Positions 55,736 to 64,000 of a stretch of DNA of 64,000 nt are shown here, in pieces. Made by a program: the position numbers and the translations under genes. Numbering within the stretch: the first letter of the stretch is position 1; each line of letters starts with the position of its first letter. Location: assembly GCF_031458325.1 (NCBI RefSeq), contig NZ_JAVDYG010000001.1, positions 1,302,001 to 1,366,000 of the forward strand, read 5' to 3'. The DNA comes from Nocardioides marmoribigeumensis (lineage in GTDB: Bacteria; Actinomycetota; Actinomycetes; Propionibacteriales; Nocardioidaceae). The notes beneath the pieces were generated by a model, which did no database searches, was not told where the DNA came from, and worked only from the letters and a program-made list of their open reading frames with translations.

Positions 55736-56622
55736 CAGCGTGCTCCTAGGACGATCGGGGTGTTGTCGATCAGGCGGGTCGTGCCCACGCGCGCGGCGAC
55801 GAGCAGGCGGGCGGGTCCCGAGGGAGGTGGTGCGTGGAGGTCGGGCGCGGTGAGGGCGAGGTAGTCGACGGCCACCTCCGGTCGGGCCTCGAGCACCGCC
55901 CGCGCGGCGGCGAGCACGGCCTCGGCGCCGTGCGCCTCCTGCTGCGCGCCGGCGCGCAGCGCGGCGGAGAGGGCGAGCGCGGTCTGCCGGTCGTCGCCGG
56001 AGAGGTAGCGGTTGCGGCTCGACAGCGCGAGGCCGTCGGCCTCACGGACGGTCGTGGCGCCGTGCACCTGCACGCCGAGGCACAGGTCGGCAGCCATGCG
56101 GCGGATCAGGACGAGCTGCTGGTAGTCCTTCTCGCCGAAGACCCCGACGTCGGGCCGGACCAGGCCGAACAGCTTGGCGACCACGGTCAGCACGCCCCGG
56201 AAGTGGGTCGGCCGGACCGCACCCTCGAGCACCGAGCCGAGCGGTCCCGGGTCGAGCGTCACCTCGGGCTCGCCGCCGGGGTAGACCTCCTCGGCCGTCG
56301 GGGCGAACACCACGTCGGCCCCCTCGGCCCGGCACACCTCGAGGTCGGCCTCGAAGGTGCGGGGGTAGCGGTCGAGGTCCTCCCCCGCCCCGAACTGCAG
56401 CGGGTTGACGAAGATCGAGACCACCACGGCCCCGCCCGGCCGGAGGGCGGCCCGGGCGTCGCGCACCAGGCTCGCGTGGCCGTCGTGCAGGGCGCCCATC
56501 GTCGGCACGAGCACGACGTGTCCGCCGGCGGCGCGCACGGGTGCGAGCGCGTCGTCGAGCTCCTCGCGGGTCCGGACGACCCGGGGGGTGGTCTCGACAG
56601 GCTCGACCACCGGAGGGGTCAC
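55735..56622 (-). CDS. panC: PanC, pantothenate synthetase
   Basis: Joins pantoate and beta-alanine with ATP. The 295-residue product has [43 protein letters not shown] and SSRNRYLS. The N-terminal [13 protein letters not shown] is encoded by a dispersed palindromic repeat just after the GTG, so it is an added, probably non-functional peptide. The GTG overlaps the DUF2520 stop (GTGA). Confidence 0.94.
   Translation of the reverse strand: MTPPVVEPVETTPRVVRTREELDDALAPVRAAGGHVVLVPTMGALHDGHASLVRDARAALRPGGAVVVSIFVNPLQFGAGEDLDRYPRTFEADLEVCRAEGADVVFAPTAEEVYPGGEPEVTLDPGPLGSVLEGAVRPTHFRGVLTVVAKLFGLVRPDVGVFGEKDYQQLVLIRRMAADLCLGVQVHGATTVREADGLALSSRNRYLSGDDRQTALALSAALRAGAQQEAHGAEAVLAAARAVLEARPEVAVDYLALTAPDLHAPPPSGPARLLVAARVGTTRLIDNTPIVLGAR
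56587..56611. repeat. Dispersed palindromic repeat, copy 2 (start of panC)
   Basis: GGTGGTCTCGACAG-GCTCGACCACC is a 25-base imperfect palindrome, the same element as at 10656-10678. Read in the gene direction it encodes VVEPVETT directly after the panC start. Confidence 0.65.
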
Positions 56623-57530
56623 GCAGTCACCTTCTCGAGGGCGTCGTTGAGGACGCCCACGAGCTTGGCCGCGCGGATCGGCAGCAGGCGGCCGTCCAGG
56701 ACGGCGGAGTTGGCGGTCGCGCGCGCCAACGCGACGTAGGACGGGATGGTGTCGGGCGCGGTGCGGGCCATCACCTCGAGGTGGGCGCGCACGGTCTCGA
56801 CGTCGCCGCGGACGATCGGGCCGGTCAGGGCCGCGTCGCCCATCGTCAGCGCGTTGTCCAGCGCCGCGGTGAGCAGCGGGCGGAGGGTGGCGGCCGGGTC
56901 CTCGGCCCCCGACTCCCGCAGCAGGCCCATCGCCTGGGTCACCAGCGTGACCAGGTGGTTGGCGCCGTGGGCCAGGCCCGCGTGGTAGAGCGACCGCTTC
57001 TCCTCGGGCACGGCGACCAGCCGTCCGGCGAGCGCGTCGACCAGGGACTGCGCCAGACGGGCCGTGTCGTCGGCGTCGGTGGTGACGCCGAACGCGCACC
57101 CGGGCAGCCGGTCGAGGTCGAGGGGCGTGCCGGTGAAGGTCATCGCGGGGTGCAGCGCGAGCGGGCGGGCCCCGACCCGGCGTACGGCGGCGAGGACCGC
57201 GAGCCCGTGGCGGCCGGAGGTGTGGGCGACGTACTGGCCGGCCCGCAGGGCGCCGGAGGCGGCGAGCTGGACCGCGACGTTCTCGAGCATGTCGTCGGGG
57301 ACGGTCAGCAGGAGCAGGTCGCAGGAGCGCGCGACCGAGGTGGGCTTGGCCGTGGCCACCCCGGGGAGCAGCACCTCGGCGCGGGCGCGCGAGGCGTCGG
57401 ACTCGGCGGCCACGGCGGTGACGTGGGCACCGGCGGCCCGCAGCGCGGCGCCCAGCACCGCGCCCACTCGGCCGGCGCCGACGACGCCCACGCGCAGCGA
57501 GGGGACAGCAGGGGTGACCAGGTCGGTCAT
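56619..57530 (-). CDS. DUF2520 Rossmann-fold oxidoreductase-like protein
   Basis: A 303-residue protein with an NAD(P)-binding N-terminus ([20 protein letters not shown]), a second conserved segment [11 protein letters not shown], and a helical C-terminal DUF2520 domain ([15 protein letters not shown]). The fold resembles 6-phosphogluconate and ketopantoate reductases. It is coupled by GTGA to panC, a common arrangement in actinobacteria. It could supply the ketopantoate reductase step, which has no other candidate in this operon; that is inference. The ATG follows AAAGGTG. Confidence 0.85.
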   Translation of the reverse strand: MTDLVTPAVPSLRVGVVGAGRVGAVLGAALRAAGAHVTAVAAESDASRARAEVLLPGVATAKPTSVARSCDLLLLTVPDDMLENVAVQLAASGALRAGQYVAHTSGRHGLAVLAAVRRVGARPLALHPAMTFTGTPLDLDRLPGCAFGVTTDADDTARLAQSLVDALAGRLVAVPEEKRSLYHAGLAHGANHLVTLVTQAMGLLRESGAEDPAATLRPLLTAALDNALTMGDAALTGPIVRGDVETVRAHLEVMARTAPDTIPSYVALARATANSAVLDGRLLPIRAAKLVGVLNDALEKVTA

Positions 57531-57641
57531 GTGTCATCACCTTTCGTTCCAGTCCCGCGAGGGGTACCGGACTACTTGCCTGACCCGAAAAGCGTAGGTG
57601 CGGACCACCGGCCGCGTCAGCGGTATACCCGCGTGGGCTGC

Positions 57642-57689
57642 CTCACACCCACCCTCACACCCACCCTCACACCCACCCTCACACCCACC
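57642..57689. repeat. 12-base tandem repeat, four perfect copies
   Basis: CTCACACCCACC occurs four times without mismatch. The minus strand carries closely spaced GGG runs and so could fold into a G-quadruplex. It lies about 110 bases upstream of the DUF2520 start. Confidence 0.9.
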
Positions 57690-57815
57690 GGGAGGCGATC
57701 GCCGGACGGGCGGCGCGTTCGCGGGACACCGGCCGCGGATTCGTCTAGACCAGAGCCGGGTGACCGCCCCCCGAAGGAAAAAGTCCGGCTCCCCCGCCGG
57801 AGATGGTCATCTGGG

Positions 57816-57842
57816 ACTACTCCCTCACCCAGGATGAGTAGT
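57816..57842. promoter_or_regulatory. Inverted repeat ACTACTC-N13-GAGTAGT
   Basis: Perfect 7-bp arms 13 bases apart, upstream of the GGGAC site of the EEP gene. The form suits a two-component (NarL-type) regulator. Confidence 0.45.
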
Positions 57843-57856
57843 ACGTTCGGGTCACT

Positions 57857-57872
57857 CGGGACGTTGGTCCCG
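57857..57872. promoter_or_regulatory. DosR-like palindrome CGGGAC-GTTG-GTCCCG
   Basis: A perfect 6-4-6 palindrome with the GGGAC-N4-GTCCC core of DosR/DevR boxes. It is the best of three related sites in front of secreted-protein genes in this window. Confidence 0.5.
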
Positions 57873-58057
57873 CGTCGCTGTGACTCAAGACCCAGGAACT
57901 TGGGCCCTTTCGCTGACGAACGTCCCGAACCCCGCCTATCGTGACGGAACCGCCTCCTCCGGCTCGCCGGGGAACGGAGCCGTGGGAGTGGGTCCCGGAG
58001 GCACAGCGCACGTGTCCCCTCGACGTGCGTCACCCGATGCTTGGGAGGGCATCAGCC

Positions 58058-59092
58058 ATGAAGAAGCTTCTGTGCACCGTCGCCGCGAGCCTCGTCGCCG
58101 GCCTCGTCGTCGTCGCCCCCTCGACCCCCGCCGAGGCCCGGGGCTCGATGAACATCCGGGTCGGGACCTTCAACGTGCTGACCGTCAGCATGGACACCAC
58201 CGACGGCAACCGTCGTCCGTGGCGTGACCGCCGCGGCACCATCATCCGGCAGGTCCTCGACGAGCGCCTCGACGTCCTCGGCGCGCAGGAGATCAACCAG
58301 GGCAAGTACTTCCGCGCCCGCCTGGTCGACGGGATCACGCAGATGACCGACCTGCGCAACGGCCTCAACAAGGCCGGCGGCACCTACGCCCTGACCAACA
58401 CCGCCGGATTCAACTGCGTGGACCCCAGCACGAACTACAAGTGCACCTACCGGTACCGCGCCGCCTCCGGCGACAACCGGATCCTCTACAACACCAGCAA
58501 GCTCAGGCTGGTCAGGCAGGGCACGTACAAGTACCGCAACCAGGGCTCCACGTTCACGTCCTACCTGCCCTGGGCGACCTTCCGCACCCGCGCCACGGGC
58601 TACGAGTTCACCTTCGCCAGCACCCACCTGACCACCACCAGCGACAGCCTCCGCCGCGCCCAGTGGAGCGAGCTGATCAAGAAGATGACCTACCTGCGCG
58701 ACCACTACGCCCGGCCGGTCATGGTGGTGGGGGACTTCAACGCCCAGAAGTTCAGCAAGATCGCCGAGATCTACCTGCCGGCGATGCGTCGGGCGGGCTT
58801 CGGCGACGTCACCGGGCAGCAGGCCTACGAGAGCCGGATCACCCGTCCCCGGGCCCAGCGCCGGATCAACGGGTTCATCAACTCGTGGAACCGCATGGAC
58901 CGCAACGTGAAGAACTACAGCTACTACGACGACCGCACCCGCATGGGGAACACGATCGACTACATCTTCGCCTCCAACGCGCTGGCGGTCCCGGAGTACA
59001 AGCTCTGCCTCAACTACGGCAGCGACCTGCAGGTCAACGGCGTCATGCCCTCCGACCACAACATGCTCAGGGCCACCATCACCCTGGGCTGA
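58058..59092 (+). CDS. Secreted endonuclease/exonuclease/phosphatase (EEP) family protein
   Basis: A 344-residue protein with a signal peptide (LLCTVAASLVAGLVVVAPST, cleavage near AEARG) and an EEP domain: VGTFNVLTV, GAQEINQ (metal Glu), STHLTTT, VGDFNAQK, NTIDYIFAS and PSDHNMLRA (catalytic His). It could be an extracellular DNase or a phosphodiesterase/sphingomyelinase-like phosphatase; the substrate cannot be decided. Two cysteines in FNCVDPSTNYKCTY may form a disulfide. The ATG follows GGGAGGGCATCAGCC. Confidence 0.88.
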   Translation: MKKLLCTVAASLVAGLVVVAPSTPAEARGSMNIRVGTFNVLTVSMDTTDGNRRPWRDRRGTIIRQVLDERLDVLGAQEINQGKYFRARLVDGITQMTDLRNGLNKAGGTYALTNTAGFNCVDPSTNYKCTYRYRAASGDNRILYNTSKLRLVRQGTYKYRNQGSTFTSYLPWATFRTRATGYEFTFASTHLTTTSDSLRRAQWSELIKKMTYLRDHYARPVMVVGDFNAQKFSKIAEIYLPAMRRAGFGDVTGQQAYESRITRPRAQRRINGFINSWNRMDRNVKNYSYYDDRTRMGNTIDYIFASNALAVPEYKLCLNYGSDLQVNGVMPSDHNMLRATITLG

Positions 59093-59173
59093 CGCGCCGC
59101 CCTCACCCGTCCGTCCCACCGGTCGCCTCGCGGGTAGGATGATCGCCGCCCCGCCCCCGAGCCCGGAGTGTCG

Positions 59174-60259
59174 ATGTCCGATCAAGCAGTGCCCGACCGC
59201 GAGCCCGGCCGGCAGGCTCTCGTGCTCGTCTCGGGCTCGGGACGCAGCGGCACCAGCACGGTGGCCGGGACGCTGAAGAAGCTCGGCCTGGCCGTCCCGC
59301 AGCCGGAGATCGCCCCCGACGAGACCAACCCGCGCGGCTACTTCGAGCCGGCCTGGGTGGTCGACTTCCAGAAGCGCACTCTCGCCGACGCCGAGGTCAA
59401 GACCAACGACGCGCGACCCGACGCCGCGTCGCTGGTGCACCCGGCGCTGGTCGAGCGCCGCGACGAGCTCGAGCGCTGGCTCCGGGGCCAGCTGGACTCC
59501 GACCTGGCGGGTCGCGACGTCGTGGTCAAGGACCCCCGGTCGTTCTGGCTCATGCCGCTGTGGCGCGAGGTCGTCGACTCGGTGGGGCTCCGGCTGAGCT
59601 CGCTGACCATGCTCCGCCACCCTGCGGAGGTGGCCGGCTCCCGCGAGCTGCACTACCTCAAGGGCGCCGACGAGGAGCTCCGCCGGGCGCGCGAGGTCGG
59701 CAACGTCGCCGGGTGGCTCAACGCGGTGCTGATCCAGGAGGACCTGACCCGCGACATGTCCCGCACCTTCGTGCCCTACGCCGACCTGATCAGCGACTGG
59801 CGCGCGGCGGCCTCGCGCATCGCGACCCAGCTCCAGCTGCCCTACGACGTGCCGGCCCCCTCCCAGCACCACGAGGTCGACGACTTCATCGACGCCAACC
59901 TGCGCCGCTCGCAGCGCCAGTGGTCCGACCTCGACGTGCCCGTCGCGCTCGTCGACCTGGCCGAGACGACGTGGCAGGCCATGAACGCCCTCGTCTCCGA
60001 CCCCGCCGACGCAGCAGCGCTGCGCGACATCGACGCCGCGCGCGAGGGCTACGCCGAGCTGCACCGCCAGGCCGCCGCGATCGTGCAGGACGACACCGCC
60101 GCCCGGGTGCGGCAGGCGCGCCGCGAGACCAGGCGCAAGCTCAACCAGAAGCACCGCGCCCAGCTCGCCGAGCTCGGGCGGGGGCCCGGCGACACCGCCC
60201 ACACCGCGCGCCGGGCGGTCCGCAAGGCGCTGGGCCGGTTGCGCGGGCCGGGCGGCTGA
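59174..60259 (+). CDS. Sulfotransferase family protein
   Basis: A 361-residue cytosolic-type protein with the PAPS 5'-phosphosulfate loop LVSGSGRSGTSTVAGTL near the N-terminus and the 3'-phosphate region LRHPAEVAGSRE. The last 60 residues are strongly basic (RQARRETRRKLNQKHRAQ). The likely acceptor is a wall polymer or glycolipid, given the teichoic acid genes that follow; this is inferred from context. The ATG at 59174 has GGAG five bases upstream; a GTG at 59168 is the alternative. It is two bases from the next gene. Confidence 0.85.
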   Translation: MSDQAVPDREPGRQALVLVSGSGRSGTSTVAGTLKKLGLAVPQPEIAPDETNPRGYFEPAWVVDFQKRTLADAEVKTNDARPDAASLVHPALVERRDELERWLRGQLDSDLAGRDVVVKDPRSFWLMPLWREVVDSVGLRLSSLTMLRHPAEVAGSRELHYLKGADEELRRAREVGNVAGWLNAVLIQEDLTRDMSRTFVPYADLISDWRAAASRIATQLQLPYDVPAPSQHHEVDDFIDANLRRSQRQWSDLDVPVALVDLAETTWQAMNALVSDPADAAALRDIDAAREGYAELHRQAAAIVQDDTAARVRQARRETRRKLNQKHRAQLAELGRGPGDTAHTARRAVRKALGRLRGPGG

Positions 60260-60261
60260 CC

Positions 60262-63006
60262 GTGCCCCGTGACCTCATCGGTGCGGTGCGCCGCCGCGCC
60301 GCGCTGCGCACCCGCCTCCGCGAGCAGCAGGAGCGGTGGCACACCACCCGCAAGTCCTCCCGCTACGCCAGGCGCCGCCAGCGGCCGGTCGAGACCGGCA
60401 CGGTCTTCTACGAGTCGTTCTTCGGCAACGGCATGCTGGACAACCCGGAGGCGATCTTCCGCCACCTCCTGACCCGCACCGACCTGCCTCGCCTCCGGCA
60501 CGTGTGGGCCCTGGACGACCTCTCCCGCCACCAGGAGGTCCAGGCCGAGTTCGCCGGGCGCGACGACGTCAGCTTCGTGCGCGTCGACTCGCTGGCCTAC
60601 TGGGAGACGCTCGCCAAGGCGCAGTACGTCATCACCAACCAGACGCTGCCGCAGCTCTACGCCAAGCGCGACGGGCAGGTCTACCTCAACACCTGGCACG
60701 GCGTCCCGATCAAGCACATGGGTCGCGACATGGCCGGGGTCGGCCGCTCGCACTCCCGCAACGTGGTGCGCAACTTCCTCAACGCCGACTACCTCGTGTC
60801 CACCTCGCCCTACATGACCGACACGATGTACCGCCACGCCTATCGCCTGCAGGGCATCTACCGCGGCACGGTGCTCGAGATGGGCCAGCCGCGGATGGAC
60901 CTGCTCACCGCAGCCGTCTCCGACCCGGCGGGGACGCGAGCGACCCTGGAGGCCGCGGGCCTGCGGATCGGTGACCGCAAGGTCGTGCTCTTCGCGCCCA
61001 CGTGGCGCGGCAAGGACTTCGGGCACCCCGAGGACGACTCCGCGGACCTCCTGGCCACGGTGGCCAGGCTGCAGGAGGCGGCCGACGACCTCGGCCACGT
61101 CGTGCTGCTCAAGGTCCACCAGGCGGCCTACGAGCTCGTGCGCGGGTCGCTGCCGCCGGGGTCGGAGCACGTCCTGGTGCCCAACGACCTGGCCACCAAC
61201 ACCGTGCTGGGCGCGACCGACCTCCTGGTCAGCGACTACTCCAGCATCGTCATCGACTTCCTGGTGACCGGTCGTCCGGTCGTGCACTACGTCCCCGACC
61301 TCGAGGACTACTCCGACCAGCGGGGCCTCTACCTCACCCAGGACGAGCTCCCGGGCCCGGTGGTCGCCGACCACGACGGGCTCGTCGCCGCGGTGACCGA
61401 GGCCATCGCGGCCGGCCCGACCTCACCGCGGTCCCAGCAGGCCGCGGCCCGCTTCAGCGGTCCGGCGGACGGCAGGGTGAGCGCACGCATCGTGGACGTG
61501 GTCTTCGGCGGGGCGTCCGCCGACGCCGGCGCCGACTACGTCCTCAAGCGGGACTTCGTCGACCCTGCCAAGGAGAGGCTGCTGATCCACTGCGGCAGCA
61601 TGAAGTCGATGGGCATCACGACCTCGGCCCTCAACCTGCTGCGCAACCTCGACTACGACAAGTACGACGTCACCGTCTTCTGGCCGCACATCCCCGGACG
61701 CGACCGCGCCAAGAACATCGCCGTGGTCGACGACCGGGCCCGCCCGCTGCCGAGGGCCCTGACCTACATCGGCACCCGGCGACAGGTGCGGCAGGAGACC
61801 GACGTCGCCATGCAGCGCGGCGCCGCCAACCGGCTCAACCCCGGGCACGACCAGTTCTGGCGGACCGAGTGGCAGCGGGTCTTCGGCGACGCCCGCTTCG
61901 ACCACCTCATCGACTTCAGCGGCTACGGCTGCTACTCCCCCTTCGTCTTCTCGGCGACCGAGGCCACGCACCGCTCGATCTGGCTGCACAGCGAGATGGT
62001 GGCCGACCTCGACCGCGTGATCGAGAAGCACGAGGTCGACCGGCTGAGCCCGGTCTTCACGACCTACCGCTTCTTCGACCACCTGGTCTCGGTCTCGCCC
62101 CAGCTGCGCGACATCAACCGGCTCGCGCTGGCGGCGTACGCCCCTCCGGAGAAGTTCCACTACGCGCTCAACACCATCGACGGCGACCACATCCTGGAGC
62201 TCTCCACCCATGCGTTCTGGGGCGACGCGGTCTTCGGCCCGCCCGGGAGCTCCACCAGCGGCTCGGCGGTCGACGACGACGAGGCAGCAGCCGCTGCCGA
62301 GGAGGCGGAGCAGCGCGAGGAGGAGCAGGACGACCCCGAGATGGGCGAGACGCCCACCACGGTGCAGGAGCTGGAGTCCGCGGAGAACCGCGAGGGCGGC
62401 GTGCCCTCACCCGAGGACCAGCCCGGCCTGCCGGGGGCGGGCGACCGGCCGCACCGCCTGCGTCCGGTCCGTGAGCCCGGCACCACCCTGTTCATCACCG
62501 TGGGCCGGCTGTCGCTGGAGAAGAACCACGTCCGGCTCGTCGACGCCTTCGCGCGTGTGCACGCCGACCACCCCGACACCCGGCTGTGGATCGTCGGAGG
62601 CGGCAAGCTGGAGGGCACGGTGCGCGAGCGCATCACCCACCACGGCCTCGACCGCGTCGTCCACATGACCGGCCAGGTGGCCAACCCCTACAAGTTCATG
62701 GCCAAGGCCGACTGCTTCGTGCTGTCCAGCGACTACGAGGGCCAGCCCGTCGTGATCCTCGAGGCGCGGGTGCTGGGGCTGCCGGTCATCAGCACGGCGT
62801 TCGCCTCCGTCGGCGACTCCATCCCCGACGGAGCCGGGCTGGTGGTCCCGCAGTCCGTCGACGGCGTCGCCGACGGCATGGAGCGCTTCCTCGCCGGCGA
62901 GGTGCACGCCAAGGTGCTCGACCACCACGACTACAACCGCCGCGCGATCGAGCAGTTCGAGCGTGCCATCCACGGCCGGCACGGCCACGACGACGACGAG
63001 GACTGA
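60262..63006 (+). CDS. Two-domain CDP-glycerol glycerophosphotransferase / glycosyltransferase (teichoic acid synthesis)
   Basis: A 914-residue protein. Residues about 130-410 are a TagB/TagF-type glycerophosphotransferase: LNTWHGVPIKHMG (catalytic His), FAPTWRGKDF, LVSDYSSIVIDFL. Residues about 440-640 hold a GT-B-like N-terminal half (HCGSMKSMGITTSALNLLRN). An acidic linker (DDDEAAAAAEEAEQREEEQD) is followed at about 735-900 by a GT4 domain (TVGRLSLEKNHVRLVDAF, SSDYEGQPVVILEA). It would both extend a glycerol- or ribitol-phosphate chain and glycosylate it. The GTG is two bases after the sulfotransferase stop. Confidence 0.88.
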   Translation: MPRDLIGAVRRRAALRTRLREQQERWHTTRKSSRYARRRQRPVETGTVFYESFFGNGMLDNPEAIFRHLLTRTDLPRLRHVWALDDLSRHQEVQAEFAGRDDVSFVRVDSLAYWETLAKAQYVITNQTLPQLYAKRDGQVYLNTWHGVPIKHMGRDMAGVGRSHSRNVVRNFLNADYLVSTSPYMTDTMYRHAYRLQGIYRGTVLEMGQPRMDLLTAAVSDPAGTRATLEAAGLRIGDRKVVLFAPTWRGKDFGHPEDDSADLLATVARLQEAADDLGHVVLLKVHQAAYELVRGSLPPGSEHVLVPNDLATNTVLGATDLLVSDYSSIVIDFLVTGRPVVHYVPDLEDYSDQRGLYLTQDELPGPVVADHDGLVAAVTEAIAAGPTSPRSQQAAARFSGPADGRVSARIVDVVFGGASADAGADYVLKRDFVDPAKERLLIHCGSMKSMGITTSALNLLRNLDYDKYDVTVFWPHIPGRDRAKNIAVVDDRARPLPRALTYIGTRRQVRQETDVAMQRGAANRLNPGHDQFWRTEWQRVFGDARFDHLIDFSGYGCYSPFVFSATEATHRSIWLHSEMVADLDRVIEKHEVDRLSPVFTTYRFFDHLVSVSPQLRDINRLALAAYAPPEKFHYALNTIDGDHILELSTHAFWGDAVFGPPGSSTSGSAVDDDEAAAAAEEAEQREEEQDDPEMGETPTTVQELESAENREGGVPSPEDQPGLPGAGDRPHRLRPVREPGTTLFITVGRLSLEKNHVRLVDAFARVHADHPDTRLWIVGGGKLEGTVRERITHHGLDRVVHMTGQVANPYKFMAKADCFVLSSDYEGQPVVILEARVLGLPVISTAFASVGDSIPDGAGLVVPQSVDGVADGMERFLAGEVHAKVLDHHDYNRRAIEQFERAIHGRHGHDDDED

Positions 63007-63037
63007 CGAGGACTGACGCGAGCCGTCCGACGGCCGC

Positions 63038-64000
63038 TCAGGCCAGCTGCGCGAGCACCCAGTCCGCCGCGCGACCGGCGGCACGGCCGTCGTCCCACGG
63101 GCAGAACTCCTCACGGAACGCCGCCCGGGCCGCCGCCCCGGTGTCCTCGGCCCGGAGCAGGTCGACCACGTCGGAGGTCGTGCGCACCAGCTCGCCGGGG
63201 GCGTGCGACTCCAGGTCGACGTAGAACCCGCGCTCGACGTCGCGGTAGTGCTCCAGGTCGGGGGTCAGCAGGACGATCGGGCGGTCGAGCAGCGCGAAGT
63301 CGAACATCACCGAGGAGTAGTCGGTGACCAGGACGTCGGCCGCGCAGAACAGCGGCGCGACGTCGGGGAAGCGGGTCACGTCGACCACGCGCTGCGCGCC
63401 GGCGAACGCGTCCGCCGACCCGCCGGCGTTGTAGTGCCCGCGCACCAGCACGACCGCGTCGGGCAGCGCGGCGGTCACGCCCGGCGCGTCGAGGAAGAGC
63501 GGCTTGGCGTCCCGCACCCCGGCGTGCTCCCGCCACGTGGGGGCGTAGAGCACGACGCGCTGGTCCACGGAGAGGCCGAGCGCCCGGCGCACGCGCGCGC
63601 CGGTGGCGGCCCGTCGCTCCGGGTCCACCAGCAGGTCGTTGCGGGGGTAGCCCGACTCGAGCATCGGGCCGTCGTAACGGAACGCCGTGCGGAAGGCGCG
63701 GGAGGACAGCGGGTTGGCCGAGACCAGCGCGTCCCAGCCCGCTGCCTGCGCGGCGACGTCGCGGCGGTGCCGCCACACGGCCAGGTCCCCCGGGCCCCGG
63801 TCCTCGCCGATCCGCTTCAACGGCGTGCCGTGCCAGGTCTGCAGGTGGACCATCCCCGGCGGCTTGGTCCACCACGACGGCGCCGCCGCGTTGCCGACGT
63901 ACGCCGCGGCGCCGCGGAGCAGCTCGTGCCACTCCGCCGACCGGCGTACGACGGCCCGCACGCCGGGCGGGGGCGTCACCCGCGGGTCGTCGACCACCAG
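63038..64000 (-). CDS. CDP-glycerol glycerophosphotransferase family protein, 5' end beyond the window
   Basis: At least 320 residues of a second TagB/TagF-type enzyme, reading in from the right edge. Visible motifs: LQTWHGTPLKRIG with the catalytic His, LYAPTWREHAGV, RGHYNAGGS, LVTDYSSVMFDFAL and LTPDLEHYRDVERGFY. The N-terminal part is missing, so any additional domain is unseen. It is convergent with the two-domain enzyme and probably adds or primes polyol-phosphate units in wall teichoic acid. Confidence 0.87.
   Translation of the reverse strand: MVVDDPRVTPPPGVRAVVRRSAEWHELLRGAAAYVGNAAAPSWWTKPPGMVHLQTWHGTPLKRIGEDRGPGDLAVWRHRRDVAAQAAGWDALVSANPLSSRAFRTAFRYDGPMLESGYPRNDLLVDPERRAATGARVRRALGLSVDQRVVLYAPTWREHAGVRDAKPLFLDAPGVTAALPDAVVLVRGHYNAGGSADAFAGAQRVVDVTRFPDVAPLFCAADVLVTDYSSVMFDFALLDRPIVLLTPDLEHYRDVERGFYVDLESHAPGELVRTTSDVVDLLRAEDTGAAARAAFREEFCPWDDGRAAGRAADWVLAQLA

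Larger units (their letters stand above)
57531..58057. other. 527-base divergent intergenic region between DUF2520-pan operon and EEP gene
   Basis: No gene is credible here. Contents: the likely DUF2520 promoter (TACGCT near 57590), a 12-base tandem repeat x4 (57642-57689), an inverted repeat ACTACTC-N13-GAGTAGT (57816-57842), a perfect CGGGAC-GTTG-GTCCCG site (57857-57872), an inverted TTCGGGAC half-site (57922-57929), and a TATCGT -10-like box near 57937 for the EEP gene. Confidence 0.6.

Noticed and set aside
57598-57837. A plus-strand frame encoding repeated SHPP units
   Set aside because: It is the translation of the 12-base tandem repeat in an intergenic region, with no ribosome binding site and no family resemblance.
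59168-59173. GTG start two codons upstream for the sulfotransferase
   Set aside because: It overlaps the ribosome binding site GGAG that is correctly spaced for the ATG at 59174.

Overview
The window is GC-rich (about 70%), has dense short-gapped operons, many GTG starts and many leaderless genes. Lsr2, ClpC, DisA, Rex, the actinobacterial 33-residue bS22 and an MshB-free but mycobacterium-like gene order all point to an actinobacterium, most likely Nocardioidaceae (Nocardioides or a close relative). That assignment is inferred from gene content and composition. From memory, the gene order from the cysteine-rich protein and ppx through proC, bS22, galE-like, acyltransferase, hemACDB, hemL, resA, ccdA, resB, ccsB to menA/E/C/D resembles the Rv0495c-Rv0555 stretch of Mycobacterium tuberculosis. 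No rRNA, tRNA, IS element, prophage or CRISPR array was seen.

Layout. 1-5.7 kb: quinone-oxidoreductase-like gene and the menaquinone genes menD-menC-menE (minus, GTGA overlaps) with divergent menA. 5.7-8 kb: a DUF4396 membrane protein behind a CsoR-like palindrome, two small membrane proteins and a secreted DUF6081 protein. 8-14 kb: cytochrome c maturation (ccsB, resB, ccdA, resA-like) in one operon with a histidine phosphatase and hemL. 14-16 kb: a secreted lytic transglycosylase. 15.7-21.7 kb: tetrapyrrole genes hemB and rex-hemA-hemC-hemD/cobA, with a Rex-type operator on the rex promoter. 21.7-24.7 kb: glutaredoxin-like protein, AMP-binding ligase, HAD phosphatase. 24.8-26.9 kb: a BldN-type ECF sigma factor and an RsbN-like (DUF5667) anti-sigma factor. 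27-30.7 kb: acyltransferase, epimerase, bS22, a CAP-domain secreted protein and an excisionase-type HTH protein. 30.8-36.4 kb: AcuC-like deacetylase, proC, proline dehydrogenase, TIM-barrel isomerase, Ppx/GppA and a cysteine-rich conserved protein. 36.4-41.2 kb: EF-G-like GTPase, VOC protein, methyltransferase, LacI regulator. 41.4-47 kb: radA-disA, an anchored hypothetical, mutY, an MpaB/Lcp-type oxygenase. 47-57.5 kb: clpC, lsr2, lysS, coaX, nadC, nadB, panD, panC, DUF2520. 58-64 kb: secreted EEP nuclease/phosphatase, sulfotransferase, a two-domain teichoic-acid polymerase/glycosyltransferase and the 3' part of a second glycerophosphotransferase.

How it works together. The left half builds respiratory cofactors: menaquinone, heme and c-type cytochromes, with the NADH/NAD sensor Rex at the head of hemACD. 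The right half makes NAD and CoA precursors and charges lysine.

The most striking signal is a candidate regulatory circuit. The BldN-like sigma factor and its membrane anti-sigma factor lie next to a BldN-like promoter (CGTAAC, 17 bp, CGTTGC) in front of the anti-sigma gene. A perfect BldN-type promoter (CGTAAC, 16 bp, CGTTGA) lies in front of the lytic transglycosylase gene 10 kb away. A second shared signal, GGGAC-N4-GTC, lies in front of all three secreted proteins with their own promoters: transglycosylase, CAP protein and EEP nuclease.
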